This document shows positions 1 to 11,800 of a stretch of 64,000 bases of DNA, one piece after another. Each line of letters opens with the position of its first letter. Positions within the stretch are counted from its first letter, which is position 1. Source of the DNA: Macrostomum hystrix (Eukaryota; Platyhelminthes; Macrostomidae); NCBI GenBank assembly GCA_950097015.1, contig CATNEN010000029.1:8482001-8546000 (forward strand). Reading direction: 5' to 3'. The notes below the pieces were generated by a model, which was not told where the DNA came from, did no database searches, and was given only the letters and a program-made list of their open reading frames with translations. Both the position numbers and the translations under genes were made by a program.

Positions 1-115
1 TCTCCTCTTTACTCGTGCCATCTCTCCTCTTTACTCGTGCCATCTCTCCTCTTTACTCGTACCATCTCTCCTCTTTACTCGTGATATCTCTCCTCTTGTC
101 TCGTGCCATCTCTTC
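1..115. repeat. 22-bp minisatellite at window edge
   Basis: About five copies of a pyrimidine-rich 22-bp unit built on TCTCCTCTTTACTCGTGCC. The array begins before the window and decays by about position 160. No coding potential is seen. Confidence 0.9.
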
Positions 116-159
116 TCTAATGCCTTGTCATCTCTCCGGTCCCACTACCCCGTGCCATG

Positions 160-1090
160 CACCATGCCCTATCGATGCTGGCAGAAATTTGTGACTTTTA
201 TGCTTAAAAAAACGCGGCGAATTACCTAAAAAAGGACATCGTGAGTGCAGCCCATGGGGCACACTGTTAGTTATAGTGATGTATCAGCTCGCATGTAACA
301 GCCATTTCACTGCACTCGTTTGCCCAACAAATGGGCACCTATATTTATCATCTGGGAGCACAATAATAACAGTAATAATTAAGATATTTTAGGCCAACAC
401 AGGGAGGCTAAAGACAAGTTACTTGACGTTCTAGGAGCACGCAGAGATTGGGCCGTGTGGGGCTGAGCAATTACGCATGTTTGAGCTGACTTTAAAACCC
501 TCCCCTTCCAGACGGTGAGACACAGCGGGACAGGAGGTGGGAGTTGCATGCGGGATTCACCATCTGTGCCTATAGACAGTCGATGAAGCCAGGAGTTAAT
601 AAGGCGGAGCCAGATTGGGGAAAATCACTGTGATTATAGGTAAAAAAAGCTTTCCTCCCTATCCACAAGGCTGGACTCAAGACGAGGTGTCTCGAGACTC
701 AAGACTATATGGCGCAACTAGGGAGTCAATATGCTTAATAGCAGCAGCAGCAGCAGCAGCAGCGGCAGCAGCAGCATCCGCCCCCCAACAGAGAAGAGAT
801 CACGCCGAACACAATAAAAATGGCGCCCAAGAAGACTCGCCATCTCAAAGCAAAGCGGAAGCAGCAGAGCTTTTGTCTATTTCACTGTCGTCGCGTGATT
901 AATTGAGCAACAAATAGGCCAAAAAGGGAGGGAGGACCATCTATACAGACTGGCTCACGCGCGCCTCGCCGCGGCCCACTGCTTCTAGCAATTGATGAAA
1001 AATACATGGCCAGGAGGTCTGCCTGTTTTTCATCATTTATACTACCTTCAGTGCTCATTCTACAAACATGAGTGGTATAGCCCACTGCCA
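160..1090. other. intergenic, no gene recognised
   Basis: I see no conserved coding sequence here. A CAG/GCA trinucleotide run lies at about 739-776, and a short open frame across it gives only polyalanine with no recognisable flanks. Confidence 0.6.
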
Positions 1091-1457
1091 GGGGGTCGGT
1101 GGCAGAGCGGTTAACGCGTTTGCCACTCGCACCACAGTCCCTAAGTTCGATTCCACGGCGAGGCCACATTTATTTGGGGCGCAGCCGCGGAGAGAAGGCT
1201 TGGGGGCTTGTCGTGCAATTTACGCCCTTGAGGGCCAACCTCCAAGGCACAGTTAGAGTGTACACTGCCTGACGATGAGAAAGTCAGGGCAGATGTACAC
1301 AGCTGTGTGAGCGTGTGCCTGCGTACGGCATCTGTGTGCGTGTGTGCTCAGGAGTCAGCGAAATGGGCAGAATTGCCTCCTCGCTGGCTGCGGGTCTAGT
1401 GTCACTAAATTATGTGTCATTGCCCGCAGCCCTCCTGCAATTATTATTATTATTATT
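1091..1457 (+). mobile_element. SINE family A, near full length
   Basis: This is the best-preserved copy of a tRNA-derived SINE. The head has an RNA polymerase III A-box-like TGGCAGAGCGG and a B-box-like GTTCGATTCC, spaced as in a class II (Ser/Leu-like) tRNA. The body contains a long hairpin at about 1,258-1,302. The tail is (ATT)n at about 1,440-1,457. Nine further copies share the same body in this window. Confidence 0.88.
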
Positions 1458-1590
1458 AGCCCACTGCCTATAAATAGCAAAAATCATAAATTTTACACCT
1501 GACCCGATAGCACCTCACAGATAGGTAAAGTGGAGTCGGGAATCGAACCCCCGAACTTAAAGCACTAGGCTACAACCCCGTCTGTAAAAT
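1458..1590 (-). mobile_element. SINE family B-like fragment
   Basis: On the minus strand this begins with a tRNA-like segment (B-box-like GGGGGTTCGATTCCC). It continues into a body containing the complement of ACACCTGACCCGAT, which matches the more complete family B copies near 24,870 and 27,455. It abuts the tail of the upstream SINE A copy. Confidence 0.55.
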
Positions 1591-2440
1591 AAGATTCATT
1601 TGATGCGGCTTACATGCGCAAATACATCTCTACAAGCAAGAAAATCCAATGGCATCCACCCATACTACTCATCAGCTTGAAAGTAGTAAATTCTTAATTA
1701 GCAAAATCAATAAAAAGTCAAACAGAACAAATCAGCTGCATACGCGAGTAGCAAAAAATGAGAACACCGCGACGCTTGGGGACAAAAGAGAGTAAGTGAC
1801 GATCCGTTTATATTTTGCTGCTTTCTTGTCTGGGGGAGTTAACATAACAACCAGTTAAAAAAAACTGATAGAAAGTAGGGTGATAGGCCTCCTTACATAC
1901 ACAGGTGCCAAATTAGCTTTCACCGACACTACAAATAAATATTAATTAGCAAACAGGTACAGTTGCTATTAATTTGGCTTAGCAGAGAATATTGTTAACT
2001 GCTCAATTTGATTAGGCAATAGTTAAGAACAGAAAGCTACAATAAAACTCACTCACACACACACACGGGAAAATAGTGACAGTTGACTGATGAAACCAAG
2101 CCAATGCAGAGAAATAATAGTGTGTAACAGGTTGCAATGGTCGGTAGGTGATTTTAGTTGGCTTCCAGAACCAACAACTGAATAGACTGGGAAAGGAATA
2201 ATAGAGAAAAAAATATCACACAGCAAGTTGAAGGGCAACTAAACTAAAATGAAGCTTTGTTCTGCAGAAATAAAAAATAAATAATAATTTGAGTAACTAG
2301 CCTACTGAACTGTCAGTACTAGTAGTATGCACAGCGTAATAATGATTAATGATACATAAAATGTGTAATAAAAAACCAGGAAAGCAGTTTTTTCGCGTCG
2401 TCGAGCTTTAGAATCACTCATTATACTTAGTGGCTGCAAA
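1591..2440. other. intergenic, AT-rich, no gene recognised
   Basis: Unique AT-rich sequence between the SINEs and the 3' end of the TM9SF2-like gene. The only open frames are short and unconserved. Confidence 0.55.
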
Positions 2441-2446
2441 TTTATT
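2441..2446 (-). terminator. possible poly(A) signal for TM9SF2-like gene
   Basis: AATAAA on the minus strand, about 375 bases past the stop codon at 2,822. The position is plausible, but the motif is common in AT-rich DNA. Confidence 0.35.
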
Positions 2447-2821
2447 ATAACAACATAACCTGCATTGTGAAGACAGCGAAGAAAAGGTGTGGCGTAACAT
2501 TTTTAAACAATTGTAAGTATATATGCGCAGTTATAAAGTGTTTTAACGAAGGCTGTTTCAACATTTGCCAAAAATTTCACTTCCAAGTCTCTAGCAATCA
2601 TGCAATCACACTAACTCTAGGATTTAGTAAATCGTATAATTAAGGACAGAGTTAGAGAATAAACAGTCAGAAAATCTCGTCGACTCCAATCTATACTTCC
2701 AGCTAGTAAACAATAAGAGAGAGAGAAGAGCAAACTACAAACTAAAACAAGGAAATATAGTACCACCGACTTGCACAACTAACCCAGAGTCAGACAAGAC
2801 CCAACTAAGTCGGGCTGCCGC

Positions 2822-5800
2822 TTAGTCAACCTTAACGACGCTGTAGATTTTGCGAACAAACCAAAATGTGGCAAAGAATCCGATAGTGCCTGTAATGCAA
2901 TGTAATTATTGCGAATTAGTTTACATTGTTAGACATTTTAAAAACACGATCAGTTATAATCAACTACACGGGCCTGTGTTGTGCAGTCACCCGCTGACCC
3001 AACAGTACACACATAGAGAGGGTGTGTGCCTTGCACTATGCCGCATCTCCCCCAGATCCTTAGACTATGCCGCATCTCCCCCAGATCCTTAGACTATGCC
3101 GCATCTCCCCCAGATCCTTAGACTATGCCGCATCTCCCCCAGATCCTTAGACTATGCCGCATCTCTCCCAGATCCTTAGACTATGCCGCATCTCTCCCAG
3201 ATCCTTAGACTATGCCGCATCTCCAACAGATCCTTAGACTATGCCGCATCTCTCCCAGATCGTTAGACTATGCCGCATCTCTCCCAGATCCTTAGACTAT
3301 GCCGCATCTCCCCCAGATCCATAGATTATGCGGCATCTCTCCCCCAGATCCTTAGACTATGCCGCATCTCTCCCAGATCCTTAGACTATGCCGCATCTCT
3401 CCCAGATCCTTAGACTATGCCGCATCTCCCCCAGATCCTTAGACTATGCCGCATCTCCCCCAGATCCTTAGACTATGCCGCATCTCCCCCCAGATCCTTA
3501 GACTATGCCGCATCTCCCCCAGATCCTTAGAATATGCCGCATCTCCCCCAGATCCTTAGACTATGCCGCATCTCCCCCAGATCCTTAGACTATGCCGCAT
3601 CTCCCCCAGATCCTTAGACTATGCCGCATCTCCCCCAGATCCTTAGACTATGCCGCATCTCCCCCAGATCCTTAGACTATGCCGCATCTCCCCCCAGATC
3701 CTTAGACTATGCCGCATCTCCCCCAGATCCTTAGACTATGCCGCATCTCCCCCAGATCCTTAGACTATGCCGCATCTCCCCCAGATCCTTAGACTATGCC
3801 GTGTCTCTCCCAGATCCTAAGACTATGCCGCATCTCTCCCAGATCCTTAGACTATGCCGCATCTCCCCCAGATCCTTAGACTATGCCGCATCTCCCCCAG
3901 ATCCTTAGACTATGCCGCATCTCCCCCAGATCCTTAGACTATGCCGCATCTCCCCCAGATCCTTAGACTATGCCGCATCTCCCCCAGATCCTTAGACTAT
4001 GCCGCATCTCTCCCAGATCCTTAGACTATGCCGCATCTCTCCCAGATCCTTAGACTATGCCGCATCTCCAACAGATCCTTAGACTATGCCGCATCTCTCC
4101 CAGATCGTTAGACTATGCCGCATCTCTCCCAGATCCTTAGACTATGCCGCATCTCCCCCAGATCCATAGATTATGCGGCATCTCTCCCCCAGATCCTTAG
4201 ACTATGCCGCATCTCTCCCAGATCCTTAGACTATGCCGCATCTCCCCCAGATCCTTAGACTATGCCGCATCTCTCCCAGATCCTTAGACTATGCCGCATC
4301 TCTCCCAGATCCTTAGACTATGCCGCATCTCCCCCAGATCCTTAGACTATGCCGCATCTCCCCCAGATCCATAGAATATGCGGCATCTCTCCCCCAGATC
4401 CTTAAACTATGCCGCATCTCCCCCAGATCCTAAGACTATGCCGCATCTCTCCCAGATCCTAAGACTATGCCGCATCTCCCCCAGATCCATGGAATATGCC
4501 GCATCTCCCCCAGATCCTAAGACTATGCCGCATCTCTCCCAGATCCTAAGACTATGCCGCATCTCCCCCAGATCCATAGAATATGCCGCGTCTCTCCAAG
4601 ATCCTAAGACTATGCCGCATCTCTCCCAGATCCTTAGACTATGCCGCATCTCCCCCAGATCCTTAGACTATGCCGTGTCTCTCCCAGATCCTAAGACTAT
4701 GCCGCATCTCTCCCAGATCCTAAGACTATGCCGCATCTCCCCCAGATCCTAAGACTATGCCGCATCTCCCCCAGATCCTTAGACTATGCCGTGTCTCTCC
4801 CAGATCCTAAGACTATGCCGCATCTCCCCCAGATCCTTAGACTATGCCGCATCTCCCCCAGATCCATAGACTATGCCGTGTCTCTCCCAGATCCTAAGAC
4901 TATGCCGCATCTCTCCCAGATCCTAAGACTATGCCGCATCTCCCCCAGATCCATAGAATATGCCGCGTCTCTCCAAGATCCTAAGACTATGCCGCATCTC
5001 TCCCAGATCCTTCGACTATGCCGCATCTCACCCAGATCCATAGAATATGCCGCGTCTCTCCAAGATCCTAAGACTATGCCGCATCTCTCCCAGATCCTTA
5101 GACTATGCCGCGTCTCTCCAAGATCCTTAGACTATGCCGCATCTCTCCCAGATCCTTAGACTATGCCGCATCTCCCCCAGATCCTTAGACTATGCCGTGT
5201 CTCTCCCAGATCCTTAGACTATGCCGCATCTCCCCCAGATCCTTAGACTATGCCGCATCTCTCCCAGATCCATAGACTATGCCGCATCTCTCCAAGATCC
5301 TTAGACTATGCCGCATCTCTCCCAGATCCTTAGAATATGCCGTGTCTCCCCCAGATCCATAGACTATGCCGCATCTCCCCCAGATCCTTAGACTATGCCG
5401 CATCTCTCCCAGATCCTTAGAATATGCCGTGTCTCCCCCAGATCCATAGACTATGCCGCATCTCCCCAAGATCCTTAGAATATGCCGTGTCTCCCCCAGA
5501 TTCTTAGACTATGCCGCATCTCTCCCAGATCCTTAGAATATGCCGCATCTCTCCAAGATCCTTAGACTATGCAGCATCTCTCCCAGATCCTCAGAATATG
5601 GCCCATCTCTCCCAGATCCCCAGACTCTCAAACTTCTCGCAAACCCCAAGGCGGTCAAAATTCTCCTAGATCCCCAGGCTGTGAAACTTCTCCTAGATCC
5701 CCCAGGCTGTGAAACTTCTGTTTACTCCCCAGGCTGTCAAACTTCTGTTTACTCCCCAGGCTGTCAAACTTCTCCCAGATCCCAAGGCTGTCAAACTTCT

Positions 5801-8800
5801 AGATCCCCTGGCTGTCAAACTTCTGTTTACTCCCCAGGCTGTCAAACTTCTCCCAGATCCCAAGGCTGTCAAACTTCTAGATCCCCTGGCTGTCAAACTT
5901 CTTTTTAACCCCCGGGCTGTCAAACCTTTTTCTGAACCACAAGCTGTTACGCGTACGCAATAAGGTGAGAGCAATCGTGCTCTTTTCTTACCGGTGAACA
6001 GAAAGAACAGCAGCACGATGATCAAGGTGTAGCCAAAGTACAGGAAGGTGGAAGCGGCGCCGCTTATCTCCATCTTGGCAAAGAAATAGTGCACAGAGTA
6101 GAGGAATAGGTACATAGCGGTGCAGCCGGCGGTAAGGAAGGCGCGCCACCACCAATGATAATCCTCGGCGCATAGGTGAAAGTAGCACAATAGGATCGTG
6201 GCCTCCGAGCAGGTCACTAGCAGGATAAGGAACACCAGGAACAGGAAGCCGAACATGTAGTACACCTGCAGAAAGAGATGAGTTGTTATACTTAGCTAGT
6301 TGAGCAGGGATAGCTTATGGAACTGAGTATAAAAGTGATTTAAAAAAAGAAAAGTTTTAAGGATCAGAATTAAACGTAACACAAACTAAGTACATGGGAG
6401 ACGTGTGGTATAGTCTAAGGATCAGAAACAGGTGTGGCATAGCCTGAGGATCAGAAACAGGTGTGGCATAGCCTGAGGATCAGGAACAGGTTTGGCAGAG
6501 CCTGAGGATCAGGAACAGGTTTGGCAGAGCCTGAGGATCAGGAATAGGTTTGGCAGAGCCTGAGGATCAGGAACAGGTTTGGCAGAGCCTGAGGATCAGA
6601 AACAGGTTTGGCAGAGCCTGAGGATCAGAAACAGGTTTGGCAGAGCCTGAGGATCAGAAACAGGTTCGGCAGAGCCTGAGGATCAGAAACAGGTGTGGCA
6701 TAGCCTGAGGCTCGCACTGGCGGGACACAATGCCTGTGTGGTATGAGTCAGACCAGGCCTACGGGCTAAGGTCTGCGATGCCTCACACCTGCAGTCGTTT
6801 TTTGAGCAGGCCTGGCAGGAAGGAGCCCTGTACCTCCGGGTGCAGGGATCCCTCCACGCTGTCCCGTCAGCTGACCCATGGGTACACGTCCCGCGAGTGT
6901 TCAAGGCTGACCCTAGGGCAGCCGGACAGAATGGGCAACAGCGCTGGATGACCCATCCAGGGCCTCTGGCCAAACTGGGTACCTCTAGCCCTGGCTGGAG
7001 GGAAAGGTGTCACCCTTTGACCTTAACAGGGTATGCGGCGAGTCCGCAGCTTTCGTGCACCTGTGCGTGATCAGGTACCTCTGGCTACGGCTCTGAGGGA
7101 AAGGTGTCACCCTTTGACCTTAACAGGGTATGCGGCCAGTCCGCAGCGCCTCGCGCACCTGTGCGTGATCAGGTACCTCTGGCTACGGCTCTGAGGGAAG
7201 GGTGTCACCCTTTGACCTTAACAGGGTATGCGGCCAGTCCGCAGCGCTCGTGCACCTGTGCGTGATCAGGTACCTCTGGCTACGGCTCTGAGGGACAGGT
7301 GTCACCCTTCGACCTCAACAGGGTACGCAGCCAGTCTGCGGGCCTGGCACTGCTTTAGGTGTCCTCTTATGCCTAAGGTCTCACCGCGCTGAGGGGCTGA
7401 AAGGTCCGGGGAGTCTATCCGGCCATTAGCGGTTTTTATTTTTATTCTCTTCTTTCTCTTTTTCCAGCGACCTATGGAGTCCCACTACAGCTCCAGCACG
7501 TCCCAGGACCCTGCTGAAACGCCGACCCCGGCCGGCGACGCAGATCCTCAGGACCAGCGCCAGGGCGACACCGGTTCCACCGGCGCCCAAAATTCATCCT
7601 GCTCCTCCGCCACTCAGGAAAACACCAGAGCGGCTGGATCAAAGAGCAAACGCTCCCCTTCCACGCAAGCCCGCAGCCTCGCCCGCCTCCAGGAATTCCG
7701 GCGGCGAAAACAGGAAGTACGGTTGGCTGCGAAATCCGCGCCAACCACCGCCTCCGAGGAGGGGGCCGGCAACTCTGCGAAAATCGCGGAGGAACCGGCA
7801 CCCAACAAGGAGGCGGACTCCTCGCGCCGTCCGGGAAACCCGGAAGCGCGGAAAAGTGCCGCCCAGGCCTCTGGGGCATCCGGTTCCTCTCGCGGCGGAA
7901 CCTCTCACAGTCATCCGGAAACTCCGACGACTGCTGGGGGGCCCGTTGCGGGAGGCGCCGGCCAAACCACAAGGCCAAAGCGCACTTACGCTGCTATGGC
8001 AAAGAGGCAGCCGGCCTTGGTTATCCGAGGCCAGGAGACGCCCCTCACAACAGCGCAACTCGACCAGATCTGGCGCAGATTGGACTCCCATCTGGTCAAA
8101 CTGGCACTGAGCGGCACTGTACTGCACGTCCTGAAGACCGACATCCAGGACCAAGCCCTCATTGTCCAGCCTGCCGACAACCAGTCCGGACAGCAACTCC
8201 TCGAGATGCTGAAATCCTTCGACTGGGGCACGGAAATGGGCAACCTGTTTATCTACAGGGAGGACGAGCGCCCCCAGACACACCGTCATCGTGTTTGGAT
8301 TCCAGCTCGCAGCGCCATCACCAACGCCGGAGAACTGCGCCGCCTGCTGTTGGCAATCCACCCGGATCTGCCAGCAAACGGTGTCGTGGTTCATGAAACC
8401 ATCACCAGACCTGGTGGAGACGGTTTCACGGCCATCCTAGGATTGTCGGACAGCTGGATGCTCCGCTGCCCAGACATGTCCTACATCAGTGCAGGCCTCA
8501 CTCGAATGCAGATTTTCAGCTTCGAGTCCGACGCCACTCGCCCGCCGCCCCCGGAAAAGCGGGAAACGGACGAACCAGAGCTCTGCCGGGCCCCTGCGCC
8601 CTGGAACACAGACTCCTGATCGTCACGACCACTCCGAGGATGCGGACCCTATCAGGGGCAAAGCCGCGCGAGCCGTAACGACAGGCGGACGTGGTAAGGG
8701 CCGGAAACCCGCCCGTAACACCATCCGTGCTGGCTTGACTCAGCGCGCCAGACAGCTGTCGGACCCCAACAGTGGACGCCACCGCAGCACCACCCGGCCC

Positions 8801-11800
8801 AATGTTTCATCGGAACCCCCAGCGGAAAACCGGGTTGAGGACACGGACGCCGCTGTTGCGGCAGCCCCGGCCTCAACTCTGGATCCGATTCAGGAGGAAC
8901 CGATGGAGCTCGGGCAAAACACCGGCGAGGACGAGGAATCGCTCCTGAACAACTCGCCGTAGGCCAGCAGATAGCCGCACGGACCGCCCCTCCTGGGGTG
9001 AGCTTCCTGCAGCTGAACCTGCACCACTGCATCGCGGCCTCGACCAACCTGGCGCGTGTGGTGGACTTCGAAAAACCGGGCATCATCCTCCTCCAAGAGC
9101 CCTGGACGAAGAAAGGTAAGATTCCGAACATTCCTGCTGGTTTTGACTGTTTTTTCATGCCCCAAAACCCCAGGGCTGCTGTGTTCGCGACTACCGATCT
9201 AAAAGCTTGGTATAGACCAGACCTCTCTGACAAAGACCTCTGTGTCATCCAAACCAACCACATTCTCCCGAACCGCACCGTCATCATCGCCTCTATATAC
9301 ATTCCTGGCGACGGTCCTGCGGTTCCGCCCAGTCTCACTTCCCTCGTGGACTACTGCTCAGACCGCGACTTTGAGCTGCTGGTGGCAGGCGACATAAATG
9401 CCCACCACACCCACTGGGGCAGTGTTACCTCCAACTGCAGAGGCGAGGATCTCCTTGCCTACATCTGCACCACCAATATTGAGTTCTGCAACTCGGGTGG
9501 CACACCCACCTTTGACAATGGACGATGGACGGAGGTCCTTGACGCCACCCTCGCCTCTCAGGGCCTGATCCCTCTGATTAGGAACTGGCAGGTGTGGGAC
9601 GAAGAGGAATCTCTGTCTGACCATCGCTTCATTCGTTTCCGGTTGCTAAGCTCCTACTCCAAGCCTGGTATTCTGTGGAAAAGGAACGCCCGGAATACTG
9701 ACTGGACGGCCTTTGCGGAATCCGTGAAGCGCCAGACCAACCAGTTAGAATCCGTTGTTCCTGCCACCTGTCAAGAAGTGGACGATCTGGCTGATCTACT
9801 CAGCATGACCATCTTGACAGCTCATGAAACCTCTTGCCCTCTTAAAGCCTACAAAGGCAAAAAATCCGCTCCCTGGTGGAACCCAGCGCTTGGAACCCTC
9901 CGGCGAAAGGCCAAATCCCTCCAGCGGATTGCGCGGAAAAGCAAGGACCAAGCTGACCTGACCGCCTACCAGAATGCGATTCGTGACTTTAAGCGTGACA
10001 CCAGGAAAGCGAAGTCCGAAAAGTGGCGCCAATACTGCTCCGAGCTGGAGGGCGCCCGCCCAACTTCTCGCGTTGTAAAAGCGCTCACTCTTGACAAAAT
10101 GTCGAAGCTCTCAGTGATCAAAAGACCGGACGGCCGGCTTGCTGAGAATCCTGGCGAATCGCTGGACATCATGCTCGCCAGCGCCTTCCCCCAGACTGCG
10201 CCGCTTCAGGACCCGCCGGACCACACTCCGGGTGGGCACATCCTTGCGACAACTATTATCACTAGAGAACGGACAGCTCGCGCTGCTAACTCCTTCTCGC
10301 CTTTTAAGTCGCCTGGACCTGACAACATTTACCCCGCCTTCCTACATGAAGCGGTAAAAAATGACAGGTTCCTCGGCCTCCTTTGCAACCTGTTCAAGGC
10401 CTGTATCACCCTCGGGTACGTACCCAAGTCTTGGCAGGAAGCCACTATCGTCTTCATCCCCAAACCTGGGAAGGGAGACTACCACTCCGCCAAAGCCTTC
10501 CGCCCCATCAGCTTAACATCTTTCTTTCTTAAGCTGCTTGAAAGGCTTGTTCTTTGGCGCCTCCTTCACGTTGAGCTGAGGAACTCCCCGCTCTCCGCCA
10601 ACCAGCACGCCTTTCGATCCGGACGTTCCATCGAAAGTGCTCTGCATGCCATCGTCGACAAGCTGGAGCGCGCCGTGCTTGGCACCGGTTTTGCTCTCTC
10701 GCTTTTCCTCGACATTGATGGTGCCTTCGACAATGTGCTCTTCGGAGCCTTTAGGCGAGCCCTGGAACGCCGGGCTACGCACGAGCACCTCACCCGCTGG
10801 ATCATGTATATGATCTCTCACCGAACTGCCACCTCGCACCTGCTTGGACACTCCCGTTCTGTGAATGTCCAGAAGGGAGGCCCGCAGGGTGGCGTTCTCA
10901 GTCCGATCCTTTGGAACCTTGTCATGGACGAACTGCTCTGCAGCCCTGACCCGGACCCGGTCCAAAAAATCGGCTATGCTGACGACGTCACCGCCACCGT
11001 GGCCGGACCGTCTCCCCCGGTCCTTAGAGACCTTCTGCAAGCTTTCATCCACCGTGCCGAACGCTGGGCCAATGGCTGCGGCCTCAAACTCTCTGAGTCC
11101 AAGACCGTCGCCATTATGTTCACCAGCAAACGAAACTGGAGGATTGAGCCTCTCCTTCTCTATGACAAACCAATCGCCATGGAGAAGCAAACCAGATGCT
11201 TAGGTGTCATCCTCGACCACAGGTTGAGCTGGACACCTCACGTCAAATTCAAAACCCGTAAAGCTCTTGCGACGCTCGCGCAGATTCGCAGAGCCTTCGG
11301 CGCCACCTGGGGCCTCACCCCCCGCCGTCTCTGGTGGATTTACACTACCATTGTAAGACCGGCCATCTCTTTTGCCGGCTTCATTTGGAATAGTGCCCTG
11401 GAGACCAAAGGGGTCCTGGAGGCCCTAAACAAGGTGCAGGGCCGTGCTTGTCGAGCCATCATGAGTGCGGCACCCTCCACTCCCTTCGCTGGCATGAATG
11501 CCTTCCTGGACCTTCCCCCTTTAGATCTTTTTATCAAGGGGGAGGCGATGAAGACGGCTCGTCGTCTTCTGGACGCGGGTATCTCCATCCGGAAGCAACT
11601 TGCCTTCAGCAAGCGGAACCTCCAGCCCCATGGCGACCTCAGCCTACGGGACCTGGACGCAGCAGGAGGTCTCAAAATTCTCTCCGACGGAATCCCGTCG
11701 ACGCTGTGCCCACCGCAAAAATTCAAAACCAGCATTCCGCCTCGACAGGAAGTACGTGACCACGGCCAACCCCGTGAAATTCACTGCTTCACCGACGGAT

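Noticed and set aside
615-902. 95-codon frame with polyalanine
   Set aside because: It depends on a CAG repeat and a non-ATG start, with no conserved flanks.
1258-1302. CTGACGA...GAAA in SINE family A as a second hammerhead
   Set aside because: Only three bases separate the boxes, so helix II is impossible. The sequence is better explained by the simple hairpin.
3032-5622. CRISPR-like regular repeats
   Set aside because: Units are contiguous without unique spacers, and the genome is eukaryotic.
5693-5991. Apparent C-terminal extension of TM9SF2 with LTARGSR-like repeats
   Set aside because: It is read-through past the exon 5 donor at 5,991 into an intronic array. The real last exon is at 2,889-2,822.
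7472-8394. Minus-strand frames across LINE ORF1
   Set aside because: They are shadows of a GC-rich coding strand. ORF1 and ORF2 are both on plus.
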